NCBI GenBank assembly: GCA_039707655.1
Contig: CM077665.1
Coordinates: 134,931,148 to 134,995,147, forward strand
Direction of reading: 5' to 3'
DNA length: 64,000 nt
DNA from: Elymus sibiricus
Lineage: Eukaryota > Streptophyta > Magnoliopsida > Poales > Poaceae
Part shown: piece by piece, positions 32,103-43,356 of the stretch
How positions within the stretch are numbered: the first letter of the stretch is position 1
How the letters are laid out: every line of letters starts with the position of its first letter
Made by a program: the position numbers and the translations under genes
The notes under the pieces: model-generated
Told to the model about the DNA's origin: nothing
Database searches by the model: none
Seen by the model: the letters and a program-made list of their open reading frames with translations, nothing else

Positions 32103-34659
32103 ATGAGTCATCGTGCGTGGATGTACACCGGTCACACTAGTCAGAAAGACATGACCCATGTATGGATAACAAAAACCAAGGGGTTTGTGAGAGACGCATG
32201 TGCAAATGGACAGAAAACAACCTAGTGCCCCTGTGTCGATTGCGACAACTATCATAAGAGGTCAGAGTTTGAAATGATCAAACACCTGCAGAAGTGGGGT
32301 TTTACGCCTAATTATACGGTCTGGACATTTCATGGTGAGTCTGCCCAACGTGCCAGAGCTGAGGTGGTTCGTCGTCGCACCGACGAGCAGGGTACCGGGA
32401 TCGAAGACATGGTGCAAGACTTTGATGATGCTCGGGATTCGGACGATGAGATGGAGGAATCTGCAAAGGCCTTCTATGAAATGTTGAAGTCTTCAAAACG
32501 TCCTCCCCATGAGCACACCGAGCTTTGTTAGCTGGATGCCATCGTGCAAGTAATGGCTCTGAAGGCTCAGCTCAACCTGGGCAGAGAATGCTACGATGCG
32601 ATGATGACGATATTTGGACGCTTTCTACCGAAAGGCCATGTATTGCCAGCAAACCTGTACCAGTCGGACAAAATCCTACGTGCGCTTAAGATGCCCTATG
32701 AGAAGGTAGATGCCTGTGAGAATGGATGTGCCTTATTTAGGCTTGAGTATGCGGGCTTCAACTATTGTCCCATTTGCAAGTCTTCCAGGTATGTTGTGGT
32801 AGACAACGGTATGGGTGAGAAGAGTCAGACAAAAATCCCAGTTAATGTTCTTCGGTATATGCCAATCATACCAAGACTTCAACGTCTTTTCATGGTCGAA
32901 GAGACGGCCAGACAGATGATGTGGCATAAATTAGGCAAAAGAACCGAACTACATGCAGATGGGAATCCGATGTTGGGACACACTTCAGACGCTTTTGCGT
33001 GGAAGCACATCGATGCATTACATAAGGATAAAGCGGCAGATCCAAGGCATCCTCGAGTCGCCATCAACACGGATGGGTTCAATGTGTTTGGTATGACGGC
33101 AACCCAATACAGTTGCTGGCCTGTATTTGTCATTCCACTCAATCTTCCCCCCGGAGAGATTATGAAAAGAAAGAACATTTTCTTGACGTTGATAATTCCA
33201 GGGCCTAACTATCCGGGGAAGAATATGAATGTGTACATGCAGCCGCTTAAGGATGAATTGCAAGAAGCTTGGGATAATGGGATCAAGACATATGACGCCG
33301 CTACAAAAAAAACTTCAAAATGCATGTGTGGTACATGTACTCGTCGCATGACTTGCCGGCGTATGCGCTATTCATTGGCTGGTGTGTGTGCAAGGAAGGT
33401 TCCCGTGCCCCACAAGCAAGGCAGCTCTTGAGTTCCGTTGGCTGCAGGCGGGTCGCAAGTATTCTTGCTTCGACTTGCATAGACAGTTCCTGGATCCTCG
33501 CCATAAGTTCAGAAAAGACAAGAAGAATTTCATGAAAGGTAGAGTTGTCAAAAACTCTGCACCACCTGCATTGACAGGCTAACAGACCCTGGATCAGGTA
33601 AACGCTCTCGAGCCGGATCCAAATCGTCCAGGGTATTTCAAAGGGTATAATTCGAAACACGCCTGGACTCACAAGATATGCTTGTGGGATCTGACTTACT
33701 TTAAAGACCTCCTTTGCCCACACAACATCGACGTGATGCACACTGAAAAGAATATCGCCGAGGCCCTTTTTGTTACATTGTTCGGCATAGAGGGGAAGTC
33801 GAAGGATAATCCTAAGGCTAGAGTTGATCAGGAGGCTCTATGTGATAGACCGTTACAAAACATGCGACAACCGAAAGGAAAGAAGAACTGGAGGAAGCCA
33901 AAGGCATGGTTCAATCTTGGAAAGCCAGCTATGAGGGAAATGATCTTGTGGGTGAAAATGCAGTTGATGTTCCCCGATGGGTATGCAGCGAATCTAAAGA
34001 GGGGAGCGAGTCTTGACAAATTGAAAATATTTGGTCTCAAGAGTCATGATTGGCACATATGGCTTGAGCGGGTAATGCCAGTGATGTTGCGTGGCTTTAT
34101 CCCTGGGGATGAATGGCTAGTACTGGCAGAGCTGAGCTATTTCTTCCGTGCTCTTTGTGCGAAAGAACTATCGCCTGACGTGCTAGACGAACTGGAAGAG
34201 TTGGCGCCGGAGTTGATCTGCAAGTTAGAAAAGATCTTTCCACCAGGATTCTTTTATCCAATGCAGCATTTGATTTTGCATCTCCCAACCGAGGCAAGAT
34301 TGGGGGGGCCCGTGCAAAATCGTTGGTGCTTCGCAACTGAGAGGATGCAGAAGACGCTTCGAGCAAAATGTAAAAATAAACGTAGAATTGAAGCATCGAT
34401 GGCCGAGGCATTCATTACTGAGGAGGCGGCAAACTTCGTGACAGTACACTACAAAGCCAAGAATCGTCATTTGCATAATCCGAAGCCTCGGAACAATGAT
34501 GGCGACCGTGAAAAAGGTCGATCCAACCTCAGCCTATTCAAAGGGAAGCTCGCACCAGCCGGTGCTTCGAAAGCAATAGCGTTGGATGTCGAAGAATGGC
34601 GGACCATTTCGTTGTATATCTTCAACAACCTAACAGAAGTGCGGCCGTACATCGAGTAA
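32103..34659 (+). pseudogene. TNP2-like CACTA transposase
   Basis: The start is ATG 32103 (MSHRAWMYTGH), typical of the transposase-associated N-terminal domain, with CPCVDCDNYHKR after a stop near 32223. The main Transposase_21-like domain runs from 32544: VDACENGCALFR, NYCPICKSSRY, then VAINTDGFNVFGMTATQYSC and LTLIIPGPNYPG. After 33682 come LWDLTYFKDLLCPHNIDVMH and KNIAEALFVTLFGIEGK, then a DUF4218-type part (WLVLAELSYFFRALC, HLILHLPTEARLGGPV). Breaks: stops at 32223, 32529-32531 and 33582, and frameshifts near 33305 (run of A) and 33385. It would cut and paste the element by its terminal repeats. It cannot work as it stands. Confidence 0.85.
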
Positions 34660-35100
34660 GTTCCAAAATGACTGATTTTAACTAGGATAGCTCAAAAATG
34701 ACCTACACTTACCATTTTGTCCTCCAAAATGAATAAATATGCTTAGTTAGCTAAAAAATGGCATAACTACCTAGGTTAGCTCAAAAATGACCTATACTTA
34801 GCTTCTTTAGTTCATTTATGACATACTTAGCATACTTAGGTCAAAAATGGCATAATAATCTTGGTTACCTCCAAAATGACATTGACTTAGCTTATTTTCC
34901 TCGAAAATGACATATTAACCTTACTAACCTCCAAAATGACCTATTTACCTAGCTTAGCTCTATAATGACCTACACTTAGCATTTTTACCTAGCTTAGCTA
35001 AAAAAATGGCATAATTACCTAAGTTACCTTCGTTAGAAGAATAAGAAGATAAAGAAGAGGAGAAAAAGAAAGAGAAGAAAAATTCTTCTTCTTCTACTTC

Positions 35101-35132
<32 letters not shown>

Positions 35133-35504
35133 GTTCTTCTTCTAACTTTCTTCTTTCCTAATTTGCAGATTTGCTTTAGATCACGGAAGCTTGCGTTGAT
35201 GGAGTCTACTCTTCTCCTTGTCCTTCCTTTTTGTTTTGATTTTGTAGGATGAACAATGTGAAACTTGCTACCTATATATGTATGTATGGATGAAACCATT
35301 GTATGCTTGTTGTTGGATATATGTTGGCTATATATATATGTTGGATATGGACTTTTGAGTTGGTATGTATATGTGTTGGATGATCATATCCATATGGCAG
35401 GGATATGTATGCTTGTTGAAAGTATTTTCAAATGTATATATATGTATATATATCTGTGAAATTGATTGAATTTAAGAAAAAATAGAAAAAACAGGGGCAG
35501 TACA
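34660..35504 (+). repeat. 3' untranslated part of the CACTA element with decayed repeats
   Basis: 34670-35030 is a decayed array of a unit near AAAATGACCTACACTTAGC, with TAGCTCAAAAATG variants every 30-60 bp. 35030-35150 is a GAAGAA/CTTCTT stretch that could pair with itself and with the purine tract at 30900. 35265-35460 is rich in TATATATG. No gene is present. Confidence 0.55.
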
Positions 35505-36018
35505 GGCACTTTGCCGTCCGCTGGCAGACGGCAAAGTTCTTGGCCATCTGCCGGCAGGTGGCAAAGCTGCCACGTGGCAGCTACCTATGCAACCTGGGGG
35601 GCACTGGGCTGGCCTATGTGGTTGCTTTGCCGTCTGCTAGCAGACGGCAAAGAACTTTGCATCTTTGCCGTCTGCCAGCAGACGGCATAGCGAGCCACGT
35701 GGCAGCTACCAGGTGGGAACCTGGGCTGGCCTATTTGGCCACTTTGCCGTCTGCTAGCAGACGGCAAAGCACGCCATTAACACCTTAACAGACCTAAGCT
35801 GCCACGTGTGCCGTCCATGCCCTTTGCCATCTGCTGGCATACGGCAAAGACCTTTGCATCTTTGCCGTCTGCCAGCAGACGGCAAAGTGCCCTTTACCGT
35901 AGCTTGTTCAGCCGGATGTGGTGCCGTCTGCTGGCTGACGGCAAAGACCTTTGCCGTCCGCCATGGATGCCTTTGCCGTCAGCCATGGCAGACGGCAAAG
36001 ATCCTGATTCCAGTAGTG
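35505..36018. repeat. Right subterminal and terminal repeats of the CACTA element
   Basis: About fifteen TTTGCCGTC or GACGGCAAA units lie in facing pairs, for example GCCGTCTGCTAGCAGACGGC near 35629 and 35745. Spacers repeat GCCACGTGGCAGCTACC. The element ends at 36018 in CAGTAGTG. Confidence 0.85.
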
Positions 36019-37036
36019 CACCGAGTTTCTCAACTGTCAGCTGACAGGGAAACTCGGTATAACCGAGAATATGGAATCGGTAGTACCGAGGTAGAAAACC
36101 AGATCAACCCTAGGCATTTGGTGAGACCGAGAATTGTGGGTTGGTTCCACCGAGATGAACTTGGGAGGTTTTAATGGTTAGTCCTTGTCGATACGGAACT
36201 CTGAGTGCTCCACACACAGAGGGATCGAAAAGTACTTGTTCAAATTTTGTGATGCAGCATGAATGGAATATGAGGTGAGAAAGCATAGATAGCTAAAGAG
36301 TGGTCCTAGGCATTCTTGTCCATCCAATTGGCAAAAGATAAATCAAAAGCCAAATAGCAACAATTGGATGTCCTTGAATGAGAAAATAAATGCAGACCAA
36401 CATGCTCACACAATAAGATGTCAAATGAAATCATGACAAACATGCACATACACACTAGCATCTAACAAGCACTTGGGCGATGACGAAGTCATCTATATAT
36501 GAGTATTTGACTTAGGAGCCAAGTAAGAATACTTGATCATAGGTCATACTCATCGTTTAAGCACAAGTGGGGTTACCACTTTTACATAAAGCATTTAATG
36601 TTGTCACATACTAAGAGATGCTTTGACTCAAGTCTTAGAGTAAAGCTCCCCCTTGATGTGACATCCCCCCATAAGAGGGATAAACTATACTTGGGTTTTG
36701 TCGATGAAGACTTCATGTTGGTGAGGTAGTGGTGGATGCTCAAGGTTGATGAAGATCACCAAGAATTGGGAGCATCCTTGTTGTTTCCTTACTCTTCTCA
36801 CCTACATGGGTTAGTCCCAACATACAAGAGACAAATACAAGGATATCTATGGACATGGAGTGCAAAGCATGTGTTATGATGTCCATTGATTTGTTGATTA
36901 CCTTGTCCCTTGCTTACCTTTGAGGGAATGTGTGACTCCTTGAACTATTGCATAGAGTTGATGTCGATTGCAAATAGTTCTTGCCAATAATGAATGTGAG
37001 TGAATTTCATTGGCGGAGTCACCCCTCAAGAACTCT
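36019..37036 (-). other. Non-coding region of element C where pol would be expected
   Basis: About 1 kb downstream (minus sense) of the gag end. It starts (36019-36180) with CGGTG-type palindromes continuing from the other side of the CACTA insertion, then is AT-rich. Two G-runs on the minus strand (TCAAGGGGGAGCTT near 36652, TTATGGGGGGATG near 36666) look like further polypurine tracts. No protease, integrase or RT motif is visible. Confidence 0.5.
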
Positions 37037-39222
37037 CTAGTTCTTCTTCTTGGGGACCCACATCAAGTTGATGGGGATCCTTGGTGTTGTAGTAGCCTTT
37101 GTAGAAGTTGAGCTTGACGTAGCCTTAGGAACCCACTCCACCAAAGCTAGGGATTCATCTTCAATGAGTCAATGTCCTCTTGAAGCTTGTTCTTGCCCTT
37201 GAGCTTGTGGTCTTGTGGTGGAAGGTCATCTTGAGTGTTTGTCCCCTTGGGAAGAGTATTTTCATACTTCTCCTTTTGAGGAATAAACTTGGGCTCGGGG
37301 TATTGACCTTCTTCCCATTCAACTCCATTTGCGTTGAAGTAGCCAACACCACGGTTCTTTCAGTATCCTCCGTGCTTGCATACAATTTCCTCAAATTGCT
37401 TACACCCGGCAAGACTCTTGTAGATACCTTTCTCTATAATTCCTTTCAATAAAGCATTTTCTTGCTCAAGTGTAACTTGGCTAAGAGAATCATCATTAGT
37501 GGAATCAATAGAACTACTAGGAGCAACATCATTAGGTTTAGCATTTTTATTGTTGCTACTAGATGAAGAACCTTTCTTGCCTTTGTTACTAGATTGCTTA
37601 GTTTTAACTTGAGGCATGAATGTAGATAAGAGCAGTCGTTTGGCTAGATAAGATGAAGTCTTCTTTCGGAGATCATCATTGATAGCTTTAAGAAACTCAT
37701 GCTCTTGCTCCAAATTGAGCTTCTCGAAGCGTAGCTTCTCATGAGTTCTCACAAGCTCTCTATGATCTTCAAGAGTAGATTCGTGAGCTAACTTAAGAGT
37801 GTTTAGTTCTTTAGTTAGTTCTTCTATTTTCATCTTATCATCATAAATTGACTTATCTTGACTAGCATGAGAATTATCAAGTTCATTTTGACTAACATCA
37901 CTAGTTTTATCAAATAGCAAGTCGTCATCACAAAGCAAATCATCTTCATCACTATTGAAATCAAGATACTCGGGGTGTGATACCTTGGGGCCTTTAGCCA
38001 TGAAGCAACTTCCACTCCCTTCGTTTGGTGAATCAAATAGATCATGGGAGTTGGTAGTCACTAGAGCAATCCCGGTAACACCATCATCTTGACTAAAGTC
38101 GGAGTCGGAGTGATAGCTTCTCTCGGAGTTGTTGTCGGAGTCGGAGCCGGAAACCCATTCACCAACATGAGCTTGATGTTTTCTTCTTGTGTAGCTCTTG
38201 GTGTACTTGTCGTTCTTCTCCGAATCTCTACTTCTCCTTGAGGGTCTTCATTCATAACGATCATCTCTACCCCTTCTCTCTCTTTGAGGTGATTCATTCC
38301 TTGAGCTTCGTCTTCGAGGTGACTCTTCTCTTTGTTTGTAGGGAGCCGTGCACTCATTGGAGTAGTGTCCGGGCTTCCCACAATTGTAGCAATTGCGGTC
38401 ATGATTTGACAAACGCTTCTCATCATATCTTGAGTTGGAGCTTCTTTCTTTGCCTCTATTCTTGTATAACTTGTTGAATTTCTTGACCATGAGGCTTATC
38501 TCTTCATTGGTGACAAGGTTGTTGCTTGAAGTTGCGGGAACATCACTTGTGGCTTTGTAAGCACCGCTAGACTTGTGGTGAAGCTCTTCTTTGTCCTTGA
38601 GTGTCATCTCATGAGCAACAATCCTTCCAATGACTTCCATAGGCTTGAGATCTTTGTAGTTGGGCATCATTTGGATCAATGTGCACACGGTGTCATATCT
38701 CTCATCCAAAGCTCTAAGTATCTTCTTGATGATGAATTTGTCGGTTATTTCTTCGCTTCCTAAGCCGGCAATCTCATTGGTGATGAGAGCTAGCCTAGAG
38801 TACATCTCTGCGACTCCTTCACCATCCTTCATCTTAAACTTGTCAAGCTGACTTTGAAGAACATCTAACTTGGATTCTCTCACGGACTCGGTTCCTTCGT
38901 GCATATCAACCAAAGTATCCCAAATCTCTTTTGCATTCTCAAGATGGCTGATTTTGTTGAGTTCTTCGGGGCATAGGCAGTTGAAGAGAATGTCACATGC
39001 TTGAGCATTGTATTGCAACATCTTCAATTCTTCCGCGGTCGCTTCACGATCCGGTTCCTTTCCATCACCAAAGAATTCACCTTGCAAGCCAACACGAACA
39101 ACAGCCCAAACGGCGGGGTTATGACCAAGAATATGCATTTTCATTTTGTTCTTCCAACTAGCAAAATTAGTGCCATCAAAGTACGGACCTCTACGGTGAT
39201 AATTACCCTCACTAGATGCCAT
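37037..39222 (-). pseudogene. Gag of element C, long Sirevirus type
   Basis: The start is ATG 39222 (MASSEGNYHRRGPYFDGTN), 40 bp inside the primer-binding site. Residues 1-220 form a UBN2-type gag domain (NFASWKNKMKMHILGHNP, AKEIWDTLVDMHEGTESV). A CCHC zinc knuckle, CYNCGKPGHYSNEC, is near residue 280, followed by an Arg/Ser-rich tail. Then comes an acidic, coiled-coil half (IEELTKELNTLKLAHESTLE, LRFEKLNLEQEHEFL) at about 37900-37680. The frame is broken only by TGA at 38248-38250, TGA near 37360 and a frameshift near 37160. It ends at a stop at 37037-37039 after WVPKKKN. About 728 codons, long for a Copia gag but usual for this lineage. Confidence 0.8.
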
Positions 39223-39261
39223 ACTCTCCTAGGTTGTGAGACTAATGCAATGGAGACCAAA

Positions 39262-39275
39262 GCTCTAATACCACT
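39262..39275 (-). promoter_or_regulatory. Primer-binding site of element C (initiator Met tRNA type)
   Basis: The minus strand reads TGGTATTAGAGC directly after the LTR, one base off the usual TGGTATCAGAGC. It defines 39276-40793 as the 5' LTR. Confidence 0.8.
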
Positions 39276-40793
39276 TGTAGGACCAAAAGTATGTCTAGAG
39301 GGGGGGTGATTAGACTACTTGACCAAATAAAAGTTTTGCCTTTTCCCAAATTTTAGAGTTGGCAGTTTTTAGCATTTCATGGCAAGTCAAGTACACCCTA
39401 CACATGCAAGTCTAAGAGTATAGCAGCGGAAAGTAACAACAAGCATGAGTAGAAAGGATAGGGTAGGAAGATCAAACGCAATTGTAGACACGATGATTTT
39501 TCCCGTCGTTCCGATAGGTGGTGCTATCGTACATCCACGTTTATGGATTCTTCAACCCACGGAGGGTAACGGTCGCGAGAGTCCACGGAGGGCTCCACCC
39601 ATAAGGGTCCACGAAGTAGCAACCTTGACTATTCCATAACGGCTTCCGTCCACGAAGTACTAGCCTCACTATGGGTAGATCTTCACGAAGTAGGCGATCT
39701 CCTTGCCCTTACAAACATCTTGGTTCATCTCCACAACATGAAGTAGAAGGTTCCCAAGCGACACCTAACCAATCTAGGAGGCACCACCCTCCAAAAGGTA
39801 ATAGGCTCGATAATGACGATGAACTCCTTGCTCTTGTGCTTCAAGATGATAGACTCCTCAACACACAATCACTCTCTCACAGATTTGGCTTGGTGGAAGA
39901 GATGGGATTGGTGGAAAGCAACTTGGGGAGGCAAGAAATCAAGATCCATATGGTTGGAGTGGAACATCTTGACCTCAACACAAGGGTAGGTGGCTCTCTC
40001 TCAGAAAACTGGATGGGGCAAGTATGGAATAGTTCTGAGTGCTTCTCTTTCGAGTGGGTGGTGGTGAAGGGGTATATATAGGCATCCCCAAATCTCCAAC
40101 CGTTACACACAAAATGACCAACTCGGTGACACCGATGTGTTAATCTCGGTGGTACCGAAGTGACCAAAAGGGGGCAACTTTTGAATCTCGGTGAGACCGA
40201 TATAGGAAACTTGGTTGCACCGATAAGGTGACCAACGGTCAGATTGACATTCTCAGTGATGCCGATCCAACAATCTCGGTGGTTCCGATATTATGACTTT
40301 GCGTAACAGAAAGTTGGCAACCTAAACTCGGTGGCACCGGAATGGAATCGGTTGCACCGAAGTGGCTAGGGTTTGGCTGAGTCTGTCTGAGTTTGGGAAT
40401 CGGTGGCACCGAGTGGAAAGGGTTGGTTGCACCGATTTTGAATATTTGGCTATGGACAGACTTTGTGGAAGAGCTTGTGGGTGTTTTTGGTGACTATCAC
40501 TTGTGCACGTATGAGCATTTTGTTCACCAATCAAAACCTTACCCCCTTTTAATAGTATTGGCTTTCCTATGGACTCAAAGTGATTTCTCACAAATGTAAA
40601 ATGTAGAGTCCTCTTGCTTGAAGCTTTTCCAATCCATTTCCTTGCATCTTGGGGTATTTCCACAATCTTCACAATCCTTTTGCCATCCCTATCATTGACC
40701 TTTTCCTGAAATATACTTAGTGGAAACATTAGTTCAATGACTTATATGTTGTTATTAATTACCAAAACCACCAAGGGAGCAAATGTGCTTTCA
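39276..40793 (-). repeat. 5' LTR of element C
   Basis: The LTR is 1518 bp, TGTAGGACC to GTGCTTTCA on the plus strand, and nearly identical by eye to 25205-26727 with scattered substitutions. The CGGTG/CACCG palindrome block lies at 40120-40430. The intact copies and flanking TCTTC show that insertion is younger than element B. Confidence 0.9.
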
Positions 40794-40849
40794 TCTTCAC
40801 GCGTCCCTCTCAGGCGAAAGCTGGTGAGGAAAGGTATGGGAGCCGCTCG

Positions 40850-41200
40850 TACGTCAAGGGGGACTCCTGAGCATCGCGACTCAGGAGCCTCACTGGTCAC
40901 GTAGCCCCTCACCCCTTGGCACCGTCCTGGTGATCCGGACGCCCCAACGGCGGTTGAGGTATGCGCGGGACCGGGCCCTGCCGACGCAGAGCTCAAGGCG
41001 CTCCAAATCTCCAAGTTAACCCCATCTTCGCCGCGGTGCCTTCGTGAGGGCTGCTCATACGTCAAGGGGGACTCCTGAGCATCGCGACTCAGGAGCCTCA
41101 CTGGTCACGTAGCCCCTCACCCCTTGGCACCGTCCTGGTGATCCGGACGCCCCAACGAAGGTCGAGGTATGCGTGGGACCGGGCCCTGCCGACGCAGAGC
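40850..41200. repeat. Two-copy 142-bp duplication in element B
   Basis: ACGTCAAGGGGGACTCCTGA starts copies at 40850 and 41059, both running to CTGCCGACGCAGAGC (40992 and 41200). The spacing is about 208 bp. Each copy holds the perfect inverted repeat CTCCTGAG/CTCAGGAG around an 8-bp loop. Differences between copies are few. Confidence 0.75.
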
Positions 41201-41352
41201 GCTATAGCAAGCAGGAAGGAAACAAGGCGAGGAAATAAAGCCACACAACTTAGCAGTCATTACAAGCATTAAAATGTCTCCGAAAATGCAAACAAGTCTA
41301 ACGCCTTCACGTGGCACGATGAACATTACAGGAGAAGACCCAGGAAGAGGAG

Positions 41353-43351
41353 CTAGGAGGAGCTGGCACCACTGCTCGTCCCGGCCGCGGGGAGCTCATC
41401 GTCGACGTCGCTGCCATTGTCATCGTCGTCACTAACCCTTGCAGCCGCAGGAGGAGGTGAGGGAACGGCGACGCAGGCGAACTTCTTCATCAGCGCCTCC
41501 ACGGCGCCCCCACAGCCGCCCCCGTAGCAGCGCAAACCCCAGGATCAACCGGGCGGATCACGGAGCCGAAGTTGAAACTCGGCTCGCAAAGGTAGAGGTG
41601 GCTAAAGACGGGCGTCGCAGCCGCGGAGAAGAGGTCGTGACACTCACTCTCCAAGACGTTCTCCACCCTGGCGATGGCACCCTCAAGCACCTCGACGAGC
41701 CTTGAAGAGAGCCCCACGAAGCCGCTCTCAGGAGCTACCAGGGGTTCCGCGAATCCCCCCCGACAGATGGAGTTCAACTCCTGAAGGAGTTTGAGCTCGA
41801 CGGAGGGGAGGGCACCAAGCTCCGCGGCCTTCTTCTCCTCAGCCGCGGCAAGGGTCTTCTCTCTGGAGTCGAGCCGAGCCTTCTCCGCAGCTACTTCCTC
41901 CTTCAACCTGTCCAGATGCTTGCGCTCCGTGGCTTGGTCGGTCGCCGCCTTGGACAGCACGGAGTCACGGTCGGCAAGCTTGGCCTCGCAGGTCTTGAGG
42001 TCTTCCTCCCGCTGGCGAAGCCGCTACGCGAGCGCAGTCCTTTCCTCCTAAAGAGCCTTCAGGCGGATCTCCGCCTCGTCGCAGCGCTTCACGGCAGACG
42101 CTGCATCGGCCAGCGCCGCGTCGTGGGCTGCCTTGGCTGATGTAGTCTCCTTCCTGCTCTCAGCCACGGTGGCCTCGGCTTGGCTCCAAACCGCCACGGC
42201 TGAGGCATCGGACTAGAGCCACCCAGAAAGAAGCCCCAAGCGCTCCTTCGCGAGGCGACCGTTGGCGCCCCCGAGGGCATCTCGGACCTGATCCAGGACG
42301 GCGTAGGCCCCATCCTGGGTGCCTGACTCGAATGGAGGGCCCCAAGTCAGAGGCACCAGGGCCTGGCCCGAAGGTGGTGCCTGCGCAGCGGCGGGAGCGG
42401 CCTCCAGGGGCGCAGAAGCATGGAGGGCAGAAGGCGCCGGGGGCTGCGCCACTACCACGGACAAGGCAGGGATGGACGGTCCTGCAGCCAGTTGGCCCTC
42501 GGGGGCTGGCCTTTCAGGCAGCGGCGCGGATGCGCCCCCAAGGGCAGAAGCAGCCTCCCCAACAGGCATCGGGGGCTCCACGGCCGTGACATGGAGAGTC
42601 GCCCCACGAGCCTCCTCGCCCGCGACATCCGGCACCTCATCAGGTGTCGGTAGGGCACCAGGAATGGGAGTCATGTCGGAAGGCACATTCGGCTTGACAC
42701 CCGCCTTCTTCTTCTTCGCCTTCGGTGTGGCGGCGCTCCTGATTGCCAAGCAAAGAAGGGACCATCAGAACAAAAACCACCGGACGGCGGCCAAAAACCA
42801 AGCAGGACTACTTACTCCTCAACATCGACCCACTTCCTCCTTTCCTCCACCTCGGCGAAGGCGGGAATGCCCCCGCCCTTCTCCGGGGAGGCGCCGTCGC
42901 GTGGGGGAGCAGAGGGACCGTGCGTAAGGGCCGTGGCCGGAGAAGCCGCACCAGCCCCAAACGCGGCCGACTCGCCCACAGGCTTCAGCTCGGAAAGGGG
43001 CAAGGCGGGCGCTTCAGCCACCTTGCTGGCGCGAGCTGGGTACTCCGGGGGAGGCCCGGCCTCGCGTTTCCTCGGGGTCACCCGGCAGGCGGACCGAGCA
43101 GCCCAAGGTGTGGGCCCCGGCCCCTTGAGGGCCCTGGCGAGCCACGGAGGACTTGCAACAGGGGGCTCACCGGCGTCGTCGTCATCGAAGCCGCGGAGAA
43201 GCGCACTCCGTGATGGAGGGGACACTTCCTCCAGATCGTCATCCGCTGTCCCCTCCGAGTGTTCTTCATCCGCGGTGTCATCGGAGGACACCGCCACCGG
43301 GGCGCCAGGGCACTCGGCCGGAGAGAGCCCCAGCTCATCGAAGATGGGCAT
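41353..43351 (-). pseudogene. Spliced antisense ORF of element B (C-terminal coiled-coil part)
   Basis: The minus-strand frame from 43351 (MPIFDELGLSPAECPG) to 42816 ends at a donor (GTAAGTAG). An intron of 77 bp (42815-42739, ending CAG) restores the frame into SAATPKAKKKKAG. Exon 2 continues to about 41353 with an Ala/Pro-rich linker and then a coiled coil (KHLDRLKEEVAAEKARLDSR). The conserved end is VFSHLYLCEPSFNFGSVI. Stops lie at 42213-42215 and near 42050 and 42025, and a frameshift near 41530. It corresponds to the back half of the kind of protein seen in element A. The front half would lie beyond 43356. Function unknown. Confidence 0.6.
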
Positions 43352-43356
43352 CGTGG

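Larger units (their letters stand above)
30014..36018 (+). mobile_element. Element D: CACTA (En/Spm-type) DNA transposon
   Basis: The 6005-bp element starts CACTACTGGAATCAGG and ends in the inverted complement CCTGATTCCAGTAGTG. The terminal inverted repeat is identical for at least 28 bp. The flanking CAC (30011-30013 and 36019-36021) is the 3-bp target duplication usual for CACTA elements. Subterminal arrays of TTTGCCGTC/GACGGCAAA units lie at both ends. A TNP2-like transposase gene is inside, damaged. The second CACTA gene (TNPA-like) is not seen. It sits within a CGGTG palindrome of element C. Confidence 0.9.
25205..40793 (-). mobile_element. Element C: complete Sirevirus/Maximus-like Copia element without pol
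   Basis: Two direct LTRs (25205-26727 and 39276-40793, about 1.52 kb) flank 12.5 kb. Of that, 6 kb is the CACTA insertion D, so C itself is about 9.6 kb. A 5-bp duplication TCTTC flanks it (25200-25204, 40794-40798). An initiator-Met-type primer-binding site next to the right LTR and a G-rich polypurine tract next to the left LTR orient it to the minus strand. It carries a long gag and, near the 3' LTR, an envelope-like ORF. No protease, integrase or reverse transcriptase was found. Repeated polypurine-like tracts and CGGTG/CACCG palindromes in the LTR are known hallmarks of Sireviruses. Confidence 0.85.
40794..43356 (+). mobile_element. Gypsy element B, distal piece
   Basis: This continues 20085-25204 after the Copia insertion; it starts with the second TCTTC. 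It is GC-rich like the proximal piece. It holds a tandem duplication (40850-41200) and a spliced antisense ORF (43351 to 41353). It ends at 43356, where another LTR begins. The 3' LTR of B is not in the window. Confidence 0.7.
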
